The notes under the pieces: model-generated
What the model saw: only the letters and a program-made list of their open reading frames with translations
The model's database searches: none
What the model was told of the DNA's origin: nothing
From: Peromyscus leucopus
Lineage: Eukaryota > Chordata > Mammalia > Rodentia > Cricetidae
DNA: 64,000 bases
Assembly: GCF_004664715.2 (NCBI RefSeq)
Contig: NC_051066.1
Coordinates: 78,529,147 to 78,593,146 of the forward strand
Reading direction: 5' to 3'
In this document: in pieces, positions 54,206 through 64,000 of the stretch
How positions within the stretch are numbered: position 1 is the stretch's first letter
Layout: every line of letters starts with the position of its first letter
Program-made: the position numbers and the translations under genes

Positions 54206-57200
54206 CTGGAGGAAAAACCACAGCACCAGAGACAGAAAGAGAAAGCGTTAACAGCACAGATCTGCAACACCAGCGGCTGCTGTCTGAAAAACGACCCTCG
54301 GCCCACAAACTCGTCCCCCAGGCCCGTCCCCTGCAAACCCCAGGGATAGGAGGCTTCATGCAGGGCTGGGACCACGTCACAGGTCAGGCTGACTACGGGC
54401 AGCATCTGCAGAGTTCTCCTCAGAGCACTATGGTCTCCTATCATAAGAGCTCGAATATCTAAGTTCCATGACAGACCATTCCCACCACAAAGACCCCCAA
54501 CATCACCCCAGGGACCCTAAAGGCAGTTCTTAGCACAGACACAGGATCTTCAAGGAAAGCCTGTGTCCTTCCTGAGGCACTGCTATTAGCTGATTTTTCC
54601 TAAATCAATAGCACAAACCCCTGGTAGTAGTGACTTGGGAGTCACTGCCTCATGCCAGGGTAACCTTCCAGTCAGAAGCCCTTGGAGATAAGATTCTTTC
54701 ATGGCATTTTGCCCTGGGCACAGACTCCCTATGAGGAGAGCATCCGGAGACTCTAACATTACATACATCAAGTGCCTCGTGGAGAAATTAATAAGATAGG
54801 TAAGGGGCTGGAGAGATGGCTCAATGGTTGACAGTAAGCCACTACTGTTTTTTTGTTCCCAAACCAGGGTCTTCAGGGTCTTTCTGTGTAGCTCTGACTG
54901 GCCTGGAACTCACTAGACTAGGCTAGCCCTGAAATCACAAAGATCTGCTTGCTTGCCTCTGCCTCCTGAGTGCTGAGATTAAAAATGTGCACCACCATGC
55001 CCAGCTCAGAGCACTGCTTTTGCAGAAGATCAGGGTTCAGCTCCCAGTGCCCACACAGTAGCTCACAACTACTGTTAACTCCAGCTCCAGGGATCTAACT
55101 CCCTCTTCTTGCCTCCACAGGCACCGGACACCCCCCCCCCCACACACACACACACACACACACGCACGCACGCACGCACGCAGGCAAAACACTCATAAAA
55201 TTCTTATTTAAAAAAAGGGACGGAGCAGCAGGCCTCAAGGAACATCCAAGGACAGACTGAGTACTTCACCTCACCACCTGCATTCCAGGTCCTGAGTCCA
55301 TGGACCACATGGGCTGGCATGACTCACAAGGCCCTCACCAGCAATCTCAGTGGGAGCGAGGGACAGACCTGCTCTGCAGAGCTCAGAGCCAGGAGTCTCC
55401 ACAGCAGGCTTATTCCCAGGCCTTTCTGACAGTCAAGCCACTGGCCTGGCTAGAGCATGAGGGAGCTTCCTACATTTGTCACAGTGTTCAAACCAGAGTT
55501 CAGGCTGACAGCAGGCCCACAGGCCCCTGGAGGATCTGGCTGCCACCAACACTGGACCCTTCAAAGTGCTGGAGTGACTTACGGAGATGGTGTGGCAATC
55601 CCTGCCTTTTTGGAATTCATCACTCAGACAACCTTCCCAACGTTCCCACAATAGCAACTCTTAGAGAAGCCATCGGTAGGTAACTATGGCAATGCCAACA
55701 ATTCACCTTTCCCACAAGCCCGAAGCAACCATGCCAGCTCATGTGTGCAGGCCCTGGGCGCACACACAGCTCTCCTGCTAGTCCCGAGGGCTACGGCACC
55801 ACCATCTGCAAATTCATCACTTTGACGCTGAGATACTGGGAAGAAAGGTGCCTGGTGACCTCAGGATGCCTGGGGCGCCCAAGCAAGACAAACTGTCTTC
55901 ACTGAGCACTGGTCCTCCTCTGCCTTTGCCCTCTGTCTCCTGCATTGTTCTGCTTCTCAGACGGCACGAGGCGAGAGGGGACCACAGTAACTGCAGAGGC
56001 AGACACCAGAGATGGGACTGGCCAAAGCGAAAACATGTCTTTCTCAAGACTTAGCTTGGAGGGGCTCGAGAGACGGCTCAGAGGTTAAGAGCACTGACTG
56101 CTGCTCTCCAGAGGACCAGGGTTCAATCCCCAGCACCCACATGGCAGCTCACAACTGTCTACAGCTCCCATTCCAGGGGATCCGGCACCCTCACACAGGC
56201 ATACATGTAGGCAAAACACCAACGCACATAAAATAAAAATAAATTAAAAAAAAAAAAAGACTTATCTTGGTAGTGAAGGACCCGCCTAGCACATACAAGG
56301 CCCTAGGCATTGAAAAAAGAAAAAAACACAGCCAAAAACTTAAATCCAAACCCATACTATTATTTCAAACGCATTATTTTTCAGTTTCTCCATTTTTAAT
56401 TTTTGTTATGGGAAGTGTCAACAAAATGGAAAGAACTCTAGGACCCAGGGCTCTGAGAAGCAGCGGCTCAGAGGAAGGGCAATTGGTGACTCATGAGTCT
56501 GCAGTGGACAGCCCTGACTGACGCTGGCGTCTTCACTGCCGTAAAGAAGTCATGCAAACACTTGGCCCCTGTGCCACTGTCCACGGCTCACACAGCACAG
56601 CACACAGCACAGGCCCCAAGAGCTCAGCCCTGGCCTGCTGCCGAGCCCAGCAGGGAAGAGATCCGAGCCTACGACGCTGCCTGGTTGGCAGATGAGTTAC
56701 CGAGGGGACTCTAGAGGAAGGAGGGAACAGGACACCTCCCTCGGTATGTGCTCCGGCCTCCTGATCCCAGGAAGGCTACAGAGCCTCCTGGACGTGTGGG
56801 GGACACACCGCCCTTACCTTTTCAAACTAACGATGGAGGCGTTCTGCCCAGCTTTGCTCAAAGCCTCGTTCCACTCTTCGTCGTCCCCACGGATTATGTA
56901 TCTGTAAAGAGCCGGTCAGAAGAGACTGCTTAAGAGAAATATGAAGGCGACAAGACGCCCACAGCAGCTGCTTCCTACCGGGAGACACGGAAATGAAGGG
57001 ACGGCACGACCGGGCCCGAGGAGCGGCCCCTCCCGACACAAGAGTCACGTGGAGGTCGGGGGAGGGGCCGGCCTTGGCACAGCTCCCTTTACCTCCGGCC
57101 CTGGCATTGCTGTGCTCACTCCACCACAGCCCCTGCCCTGCCGGCCTCCCCCTCCCTACCCTGCACCTTCATCTTCTCTCAGATGAAGCCGTCTGTCCGT

Positions 57201-58704
57201 CCGGCACATCAAGCAGAAACTAGTCTGGCACCCTGAAATGGGCCCCTGGCCGCCCCCATCTGCCCGATCACCATCATCGATGATGGGGTGCAGACAAGCT
57301 GAGTGGAGCCTGGCCTAGAGCTATGGGCAAGGCCTGAAGCACCGGGACTGTGAGATCTGTCAGCCCCTGGGTGAGAGGGGAGGAAACATCTCAAGGAACA
57401 TCTCAAGGGCACCAGGCCTTGTACACAGGATGCTGGAGCAGGGAGCTCGGGTGGTAGAACCCTTCAAACAATTTTCAAAAATTCACAGGCAAAAGCCAAA
57501 CCTGGAGAAGGGACTACTCAAAGTGGGTGCTCTGCTCAACATCCCTCCTGGAGGGCCTGAGGAGCAACACAACCCACGTGATCAAGAGAGCACAACTCTG
57601 GGTCCAGGGAAATGGACAGATTCGAGGTCTCCACTGCGGGGCTCCTGAAACCGTTTCTGAGTATGTGGGGCCTGGGGTAGGAGACACCCGGAGCAGACTC
57701 TGCAGGCCGCAGAGGCCAGGGAAGAACTCTTGGTTTCCCGTGAGCGGGAGGGCCTTACTGAGAGAAGTCCATGTCCTTCAGCCTCCCCACGTCTTTCTTG
57801 TGCTTCTCCTGGAATTCCTTTGCTGCTTCATCCTGTGGTCGACAGGCAGAGGAGGGGGTCAGAGATGAGGAGTTCACACGGCCCAGGAGACGGGGAAGCA
57901 GGGTGTGACAAGGAGGAAAGACACTTCCCTCCGAGGTACCCTCAGAACACTAGAAGCAGCTACTGGAGTTTCACAGTGTGCACACCCATCAAGGATGCAT
58001 CTGGAGAAGTATCTGAAAGGGTAGCCGATGTCTGCACCAATCCTGCTCAATCCTACACTCCCACACTCAGGAGGAGGCACGACATGAGAGCCGCGCTGCC
58101 TTAGACCTGCAGAATGCTGCCCCTTAGCTGGACTTGTGCAAAGGACCAGCTTTTTTAGTTGTTTCTTTTGAGGAAGTCTTGTTCTGTACCCCAGGCTGAT
58201 CAGAAAATCTAGCTCAAGCTGGCTTTGATCTGGAACAATTCTCCTGCCTCTCAGCCTCAGAGTACAGGGATGCCAGGCATGCACCAGCACCTGCAGCCTG
58301 CAGGACAGGTCTGAAGCCGTGGAGGAGGACAGGCTACATTTGCAGCCACAGGGAACACAGGGACGTACCAGGTCATCACTCAGGGTCTTCATTGTGGGCT
58401 CCATGACCACATCCTTCACTGCCACCATCTGCTCCTCGATGGCCTTTTCCTGAACATCATTGAACAGCTACCAAGACAACATGAAGGAAGAAAGATGCAG
58501 GAGCAGCAGGGGTCAGTCAGTCACTCCTCACCAAGGCATTTAGATCTTAAGGAAGAGCATTCAGAGCAATGCTCCAGACCTTAGGCACACAGATGCTCAC
58601 ATGGCGAGCATAGAAACAGGCTGGGCTATACCAAATTCCAGCAGTGATCTCTCTAGGATAGAATCCAGCCCTTCACAGACACTGGCTGACACTCCAACAC
58701 CCCC

Positions 58705-58763
<59 letters not shown>

Positions 58764-61700
58764 TCTGCAGCAAATACATCTAAATTTTAGTACTTGTTAA
58801 AAACAAAGAGTGGGCATGTTGTGTTAGTGGAAAGAGACCAAAACCCTGCCTGTTCCTGGACCTAGGTTACCTTCACAACTTTGCGGATGATCCGGTTGAA
58901 AAGCCCCATCAACTGGCCTGAGGGTAGCTCGATCTCCTTTTCCAGCTGATCCACAGACTTGTGCTGCAGGCCAATTCCCAAGAGAAGAGCCTGGAAGAAG
59001 GAGAATCAACTGGCTTTGAAGACAGCCTTTCCCGTTAAAACAGCCCTGAGAATGGAACTGTTTTTTGATGAGGCTATCCGGCAGGAATAGAGAGCGGTAG
59101 TGCTGATCTGGTCTCTTCTCTTTCATCCTGTTACTAAGGCACCAAGAAACACACCCTCCTGAAATGCTCTCTAGCTCAGACTGTCCTGACGGACACACTT
59201 CACAACTGCAGCTGAGTCCAGGGCAGCCTGGGCTTCCGCTAAGGCAGCCAGTGGGGTGGGGAGCGTGGGCTGAAAGCGCAGCAAATCTGCTTGCTAAACT
59301 ACAGCTCCGTGACTCACCTCGGCCTGCAGGTGAGAAGGACCAGCATCGGCTCTGCCGGAGCTCCCGGCACAAAGACACCTCTAAGCACCCAGCTAACGGC
59401 CCAGCACCAGCAACCCCACCACCCTCCGCTCTCCCTCCTGGAGGCTCAGGGGACCTACCGACTGGGCAGCCGACAGGGCAAGGTCCCCGAGCTGGTTCAG
59501 GAAGTACAGGCGGGAAATGGCTGGGATAAGGTCCATGATGAGATGGTAATCAACCATGTTCCGAGAGTACATCTCCAGCCGCTTCAGGTCATAGGGGAGA
59601 AAAGCGCCTCCAGATGCTCCCGGCCTAGGGCTGCATGTGTGACAAGAGCCACTGAGTCAGGGCAGTCTGCAACCCTCACAGGACAGGACCCACCACCCAA
59701 AGCCACCCGGGAAGGGGCTGGCCGGGGGGCTCAGCGGTTAAGAGCATGTACGCGTTGCTCCTGCAGAGGACCCAGACTCAGTCCCCAGAACTCACATTAG
59801 TTCACAACCACCCACAACTCCTCTGCCCTCTTTGACCTCCACGGGCACCAGGCACACACGTGGTGCACCTGTACACATGCAGACAAAATAAATAGTCTAC
59901 ACATAAACCTCTGAAAAGGATTTCTTGAAATATCTTGCCGTCGATATACTCCTGAGCTGGCAGTGCAGAAGCCACCAATATGCGGGGTCAAAGAAAGGCC
60001 CCTCATGCCCTAGCAGTCCAAGGACACACCGCCACCTTCCCCATTCCACTCTTCCTCCAGATTCAGCTTAGGGAAGTGCATGCTCTGCCCAGCCCAAAGA
60101 ACCCAGGTTTCCCCATTGAAATATAGCTAACACACACAGGAACATGTGTGTGGACATAGATATACACCTATATAAAAAAGTACATAGATACAGATAAAAC
60201 TGTTAACAGGAAGAAAAGGACCTCTTACACACCTTTTTAAATTTTCACCCAACTACACTGATTAATATGCATAAAGCTCTTCTACACAGTGGCCCCAGAT
60301 AGATGATGGCATATTCTTAGTGCAATTTCACAGTTGAGGAAACAGAGCCCCAGAGTCTGATGAGCTCCTTCAGAGCCCAGGTTTCAACCAGGTTCCACAG
60401 CGCGCCACTGTATGAACTTCTCTTACACCTGCTATCCAGTCACAGCCTGGACAGAGGCCAGGCTTGGGAACAGAGGCCAGGCTTGGGAACAGGCCTATTC
60501 CACCTGGAGAGACTGCAGACTAGACAAGGCCCTCAGCTCCTGGGCTAGCAGCTCACCTGGCTGGGCTGGCTTCGCGATGTTCCTGTTCTGAAGGATGTTC
60601 AGGGACAGGGCCGGAGAGAAGGAGCTGAACTGGTAAGACAGCAGGGCCAGGAAGCGCCTTCGAAAATCTGCAGGGCACAGCGGCAGTTAGCAGTCTGGAG
60701 GGCCCTGGGCTGCCACCTCCCTGCCCCCTCTCCACTCCACTGGCCCTCACCTTTCCAAAATGCTGCAAGCCAAGCTCCCTGCTCAGCCTCGTCCTCGTCA
60801 GCCAGTGTCTTCAGCATGATGCACGAGTGTTCTCCAGTCAGGTCGTTCTAGGGAACACACATTCATTCCTGCTTGGCATCAACAACCCCTTTCTCAGAGC
60901 GTCCCATTGGCGGTTAAGAGCAACCGCACAGCCAAGGACTTGGTGCTCCCACACTGCCCCTGCGGCCTCAGTTCACACCTGCGCTTCTAGTGTTCACACT
61001 GCAGGCCACCTCCTAAAAGGCCGTGGAAATGGAGCAGGCCCCGCAAGTCTCCAGGTCGGGCCTGACTTCTGCCCCGCACCCACTCCTTCAGGCAGACTCT
61101 GAACTCAGGGCTTCAATAGGCAGCATCCTGTCAGCGCATTCTTGGTGTTTACACAGCAGGAACTTCCCCACAAACCCAGAGACTCTAAGCTGGCAGCCAG
61201 TGTACACACACAGGCTTCTGTGTGGGAGAGACGGCCTGGCTGTGTAGCGTAGGCAGCAGATCTAAAGCCCCTATGCTTCAAGCTTCACTCAGTGGTGAGG
61301 TGGTGAAGGCCACCCTTCTGGACTCCCCTACATTCACAAGGTCTCAACTGCAGGACAGCACCTAATGGCTTTCTGCTGCACAGCACTGAGAACAAAATGG
61401 CAGAGACAAGTCAGAGCGAGCGAGCGAGCGAGCTGTTCACGGCACAAGGACACAAGACACCCTCCGGCCCATGTGACTCACTGGTTTACATCCTTCCTGC
61501 ACACAACTGCCGATTCAGATCCCTGTGTGGACAAGCACCAGCCCATCTGCTACCAGCTGCCGCCAGCATTCACGTCTCCAGCAGTCTCACTTCAGACTTC
61601 GCGTGGACACTCGCCACTGCCCTTGCACACCAGCCTTGCACTCTCCCAAAGCCACACCCCTTACCCCTTCAGCACTGTGGGCTGAAAACGGATGCAATCA

Positions 61701-64000
61701 GACATCCTCACCGTCTCAGTTGCTGTACCCACACATTCTTGCCCTCCTTAGGGAGGGATGAGGTGCCACCGATTCTCCAAATCAAAGGTTTCAGCCTCCT
61801 GGCCTCCCCAGGCCTGCATGCACCCCTGCAGTCAGCCCTCTCTGCCTGCACCCCTGCAGAGAACCTCCGTGGTGAACAAACACACATCAAGAATCTTCCT
61901 CCCTCGTGAACAACCCCCACAGCTATCTCGCCCCTCCCCTTCTGGAAAGAATGTCTATTCATGCCTGTATCCACACCTCCCATCATCTCCAATGGGCACC
62001 AAGGCCTGCTCCATCAGAACACCAGTGCTGGCAATCCAGTGGTCACCTGTCCGCTTACTCTACGTGATTCCAGGAGCTTCTAAGAATGCATCCCTTCACC
62101 GAGTGTACGCTGCCTCGAGATGCCATTTTAGTGCTGGGGACAGGAGTGAACAAAGAACCCGATGCCACACAGGCTTAGGTGTGTGGAGGACCAGAGTGAG
62201 CACTAGACTTCCAGGGTCCTCCTTGGAAACCACAGGAACACACCAGGAAACGTCTCCTGTTTTGTTGTGGTGTATCGGATGGCTTCCAACTTCCATTTCA
62301 GAACAAGATTGCTCGGAGCATTCTCCCCAGACTCCATCTCCCTCCAGCCCCAAGCACCTTCTTCAGTCCTGGCCCCTTCCAGACACCTGGCTGAGGTTTA
62401 AGCTGCAGTCCAGGTGACTGTGCTTCAATCAGCACTGAGGACTTCAGAGCACAAGACACTCTGAGAAGCGCCTGTGTGTTCTGCTGTTTGCTATTTCTAT
62501 CTGTTGGAAAACAAGCTTCACAGCTGCCCCAATGCACTGGCTGCTTCTCCACAGGCACTAAAACATCATGTGAACTCACTGCTGTCCGCCTCTCTCCTTC
62601 AAAATCCACAGAACCCAGTTCTGCCGTACAAACTCAGGGAGATTCCAGCCTGCAGAGTGAGCCTACACTGACAAAGCCCGTGTGCACCCCTGCCACTTTA
62701 TAATGAAGCGCACAGCCAAGGATGCACCAGACCTGTCAGCTGTCACAGAATCATTTTGTGACAACCTGCCTCTGAAAGAGGATAGCTGTTTGTCTGTCCA
62801 TCAGAGGAATCCCTTGCAAAAGCACAGGAACACCCGCCCAGGGCACAAGCAAGGAGAGACGGACGCTCTGTGCCAACTGCAGATACAAACCCGACCCATC
62901 CTATGCCCTGAGCCTCACTCACTGGGGTCTGTCTCAGATAGACAGGAACAAAGCCGGCTCGTTTCCAGAACCTACAAAAAACAGGAAAGAAAGGGGGGTC
63001 ACCATTTATGCCCTCTGTGAAGCAGCTGAGAGATTAAGAGAGAAGGGCCAGGAGGAGCACAAGGCAGCAGACATCAACACAGACCCCACCGCCCACAAAA
63101 ATGTCCTCTTCCACTGCCATGTGCTGGTGCCAGAGAACAGGCACTTACTTGAGAAGCCTGGGGGTCAGTCCATAGGAAACCCCCAGGTAATCCAAGCGCT
63201 CTGCAGGCCTCTCATTCAACTTGAAGAGTAAGGGAGGCAGATCCTTGCGGGGAGTGATGACTTCTTCCAACAAGCTAACAGCCTAGGAAGAGAACACCAT
63301 CCCCTTAGCAAAGCAAGAGTGGACAGTAGGGTCTCAAGCCATCCAGTACACCACACAACAAAACACAGATCTCTTAGTGTGTTCCTATGGTTTTCAAACA
63401 GGACCCCAAGAGTCAAGTGATCACCTCCAGTACTCCACACACCTAAGCATGTGTGAAATCACAGCGTCCCCATGCTAGAACACAAGGAAAGACCACCAGT
63501 TTAGCAATGCCTAATACACTTTAAAAGGGACAGAGGTAGGGTTCTGAAAATGCAGCATGAAATTCAGTCTGTCACCTAGCACCTCTGTGACCTCTGATCA
63601 AGAGTAACCCACCTGAGCCCAGTGCTAAATCAAAGCCCACAAGCTCACCCAAGGCAGCTCTCCCATGGGCATCCAATACAGATCTGTGAAGGTCTGTAAG
63701 TCACTAGTGCAGGTCCCCTTAAGCAAGGCAAGTGGAACGCTGTCACCTGGATTAATGCCAACACAGAGGCCGCTGGAGAGGAGTTTCTCCAACTTGCCGG
63801 GCAGCACACTTGCAGGCTGGTAAGCCGTACTCCACTCCCAGAGTTTCTGCTGTGGCACCAGATGACGCTGGTGACTAGGCTGAGACACTCTACCAGGGCT
63901 AGGGTGGAGAAAGTGGCTGGCTGCCCAAATGGCTAAGAGCCCAAAGACCCATCCTCTCAGTCCCAGGACTGGAGCTCTGCCGGAACAGGCTTACCTCACT
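54097..64000 (-). CDS. Nat10: Nat10 (RNA cytidine acetyltransferase), last 11 exons, partial
   Basis: Eleven - strand exons encode about 351 residues, the C-terminal third of a roughly 1,024-residue protein. NAT10 is a nucleolar enzyme that uses ATP and acetyl-CoA to make N4-acetylcytidine in 18S rRNA and, with THUMPD1, in some tRNAs. The N-terminal, helicase and most of the GNAT parts lie beyond the right edge. In view are the end of the acetyltransferase region, the tRNA-binding C-terminal region (roughly from LDYLGVSYGLTPRLLK to QLEKEIELPSG) and a Lys/Arg tail ending SKLKRKK, which suits nucleolar targeting. Phases agree at every junction except the exon at 59459-59630, where one base is missing. 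Orientation is tail to tail with Abtb2. Confidence 0.96.
54805..55182 (+). repeat. B2 SINE split by an inverted B1, with compound tail
   Basis: The B2 head (ggggctggagagatggctca) is at 54806. B2 text resumes near 55013 (agagcactgcttttgcagaa, cagctcccagtgcccacaca). Between them lies an inverted B1 (about 54848-55012: ctggcctggaactcactaga, gtgcaccaccatgcccagct). The tail is a C11 run, then CA, then CACG units. Confidence 0.8.
56060..56256 (+). repeat. B2 SINE with target-site duplication
   Basis: Full B2 layout from 'aggggctcgagagacggctc' through 'cagggttcaatccccagcac' to an AATAAA and A-rich tail. AAGACTTAGCTTGG at 56046-56059 and AAGACTTATCTTGG at 56257-56270 flank it as a one-mismatch duplication. 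Confidence 0.9.
56818..56901 (-). CDS. Nat10: Nat10 exon, penultimate
   Basis: 84 bases encoding YIIRGDDEEWNEALSKAGQN and ASIVSLK. It precedes the basic tail. The donor on the - strand is AAG|GTAAGG and the acceptor ctctttacag. Confidence 0.96.
56902..57758 (-). other. Nat10: Nat10 intron
   Basis: 857 bases, GC-rich, with no recognised repeat. The open frames in it have no recognisable protein. Confidence 0.8.
57759..57832 (-). CDS. Nat10: Nat10 exon, third from the end
   Basis: 74 bases, phase 0 to 2, encoding DEAAKEFQEKHKKDVGRLKD and MDFS, a charged, probably helical linker. Confidence 0.95.
57833..58368 (-). other. Nat10: Nat10 intron
   Basis: 536 bases, with one B1-type SINE on the - strand at about 58152-58296 and nothing else recognised. 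Confidence 0.8.
58152..58296 (-). repeat. B1-type SINE
   Basis: On + it reads as inverted B1: aagtcttgttctgtacccca and gtacagggatgccaggcatg. Confidence 0.6.
58369..58467 (-). CDS. Nat10: Nat10 exon, fourth from the end
   Basis: Exactly 33 codons, phase 0 to 0: LFNDVQEKAIEEQMVAVKDV and VMEPTMKTLSDDL. The donor is CTG|GTACGT. Confidence 0.96.
58468..58870 (-). other. Nat10: Nat10 intron with TG array
   Basis: 403 bases, with an uninterrupted (TG)n run at 58709-58761 on the + strand. Confidence 0.85.
58709..58761. repeat. (TG)n microsatellite
   Basis: About 26 TG units. Confidence 0.95.
58871..58990 (-). CDS. Nat10: Nat10 exon, fifth from the end
   Basis: Exactly 40 codons, phase 0 to 0: ALLLGIGLQHKSVDQLEKEI, then ELPSGQLMGLFNRIIRKVVK. 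It is a conserved core of the C-terminal RNA-binding region. Confidence 0.97.
58991..59458 (-). other. Nat10: Nat10 intron
   Basis: 468 bases with no recognised repeat or other feature. Confidence 0.85.
59459..59630 (-). CDS. Nat10: Nat10 exon with one-base deletion (frameshift)
   Basis: The exon is 172 bases where 173 are required by the phases of the exons on both sides. The 5' part reads LGREHLEAL in the incoming frame. The rest reads LPYDLKRLEMYSRNMVDYHL and LNQLGDLALSAAQS in the outgoing frame. The break falls in a run of four A on the + strand (59600-59603), where five would keep the frame and the expected ALFLPYD. As written, a TGA follows at 59586-59584, removing the rest of the C-terminus. 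Because NAT10 is normally essential and all other exons are intact, a homopolymer consensus error is the likeliest cause. Confidence 0.9.
59631..60556 (-). other. Nat10: Nat10 intron
   Basis: 926 bases. It holds a B2 on the + strand at 59713-59895, an AT-rich stretch at 60.12-60.25 kb and a short 20-base tandem duplication (acagaggccaggcttgggaa) at 60459-60500. Confidence 0.8.
59713..59895 (+). repeat. B2 SINE
   Basis: Starts 'ggggctggccggggggctca' and continues 'gcggttaagagcatgtacgc' to an AAATAAATA tail. Confidence 0.75.
60557..60667 (-). CDS. Nat10: Nat10 exon
   Basis: 111 bases encoding FRRRFLALLSYQFSSFSPAL and NILQNRNIAKPAQP. It follows the FWKD end of the neighbouring exon. The donor is CCAG|GTGAGC. 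Confidence 0.96.
60751..60847 (-). CDS. Nat10: Nat10 exon
   Basis: 97 bases, phase 0 to 1: NDLTGEHSCIMLKTLADEDE and AEQGAWLAAFWK. It is separated from the next exon by an 83-base intron (60668-60750), among the shortest in the window. Confidence 0.96.
60848..62922 (-). other. Nat10: Nat10 intron
   Basis: 2.1 kb. Only a short (GAGC)n run at about 61416-61432 stands out. The long open frames here on the + strand resemble no protein I know. The region appears unique. Confidence 0.75.
62923..62971 (-). CDS. Nat10: Nat10 exon, 49 bases
   Basis: A short exon that completes a Lys codon and encodes FWKRAGFVPVYLRQTP, phase 2 to 0. It is too short to be found as an open frame and was identified by splice sites and protein match. 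Confidence 0.95.
63149..63282 (-). CDS. Nat10: Nat10 exon, end of acetyltransferase region
   Basis: 134 bases, phase 0 to 2: AVSLLEEVITPRKDLPPLLF, KLNERPAERLDYLGVSYGLT and PRLLK. The LDYLGVSYGLT segment is highly conserved in the NAT10/TmcA family. Confidence 0.97.
63283..63994 (-). other. Nat10: Nat10 intron
   Basis: 712 bases. An 87-codon open frame on the - strand at 63625-63888 was inspected and has no recognisable match. No repeat was assigned. Confidence 0.75.
63995..64000 (-). CDS. Nat10: Nat10 exon fragment at window edge
   Basis: Six bases, AGTGAG on the - strand, precede a GTAAGC donor. They read Ser-Glu in phase 0, which matches the expected family sequence just before AVSLLEE. 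The rest of the exon is outside the window. Confidence 0.75.

Larger units (their letters stand above)
54206..56817 (-). other. Nat10: Nat10 last intron
   Basis: 2.6 kb. It contains a B2 split by an inverted B1 (54.8-55.15 kb), a C/CA/CACG array at 55.13-55.18 kb and a second B2 with clear target duplication at 56.06 kb. Confidence 0.85.

Noticed and set aside
61397..62417. Long open frames on the + strand inside Nat10 intron 60848-62922
   Set aside because: The composition is low in stops, there is no known protein, and no conserved splice structure is visible.
63625..63888. 87-codon open frame on the - strand in the last visible Nat10 intron
   Set aside because: It shows no recognisable family, has no matching splice frame with the flanking Nat10 exons, and the joined exons already fit the protein without it.

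Overview
This is eukaryotic, mammalian DNA and most likely from a muroid rodent. It has GT-AG split exons, rodent SINEs (B1, B2, B3, B4/ID), rodent hAT-type URR1 elements and many long (CA/TG)n arrays. I see no bacterial, phage, viral or CRISPR content. The two genes match the neighbours ABTB2 and NAT10 of human 11p13, in the same tail-to-tail order. The exact species cannot be told from sequence alone.

Layout. Positions 1-7134 are the 3' part of a large intron of Abtb2. Positions 7135-48705 carry 16 coding exons of Abtb2 on the + strand. By comparison with the 17-exon family gene these are exons 2-17, and the first coding exon lies outside the window. The exons encode the end of the histone-fold-like region, the ankyrin repeats, the BTB/POZ domain and the BACK-like C-terminus. 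A 1.1 kb 3' UTR ends at an AATAAA at 49783. Positions 49806-53539 are intergenic and contain a 48-bp minisatellite. From 53540 to the right edge the - strand carries the 3' UTR and the last 11 exons of Nat10. These encode the C-terminal third: the end of the acetyltransferase region, the tRNA-binding region and the lysine-rich tail. The rightmost exon is cut by the window edge after 6 bases.

The most notable observations concern the coding sequence. Each gene carries one single-base deletion in a short homopolymer: Abtb2 exon 7 near 36656 and a Nat10 exon near 59600. Each breaks an otherwise perfect chain of exon phases and gives an early stop. Finding the same type of lesion in two unrelated adjacent genes, one of them normally essential, points to consensus or assembly errors rather than two gene losses, but this needs reads or RNA. 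In Abtb2 an internal AG 20 bases into the exon would restore frame with loss of seven residues.

The most unusual non-coding structure is a 14-copy, 37-bp-unit, 70% GC minisatellite at 46246-46797. It runs to within 15 bases of the Abtb2 exon 15 acceptor. It has no stop codon in any forward frame, is in frame with exon 15, and repeats GC-box, CACCTG and AGGTCA motifs.

The two genes do not form a pathway. ABTB2 is a BTB/ankyrin adaptor-type protein and NAT10 is the nucleolar RNA cytidine acetyltransferase. They are linked only by position. I did not find a previously undescribed biological system.
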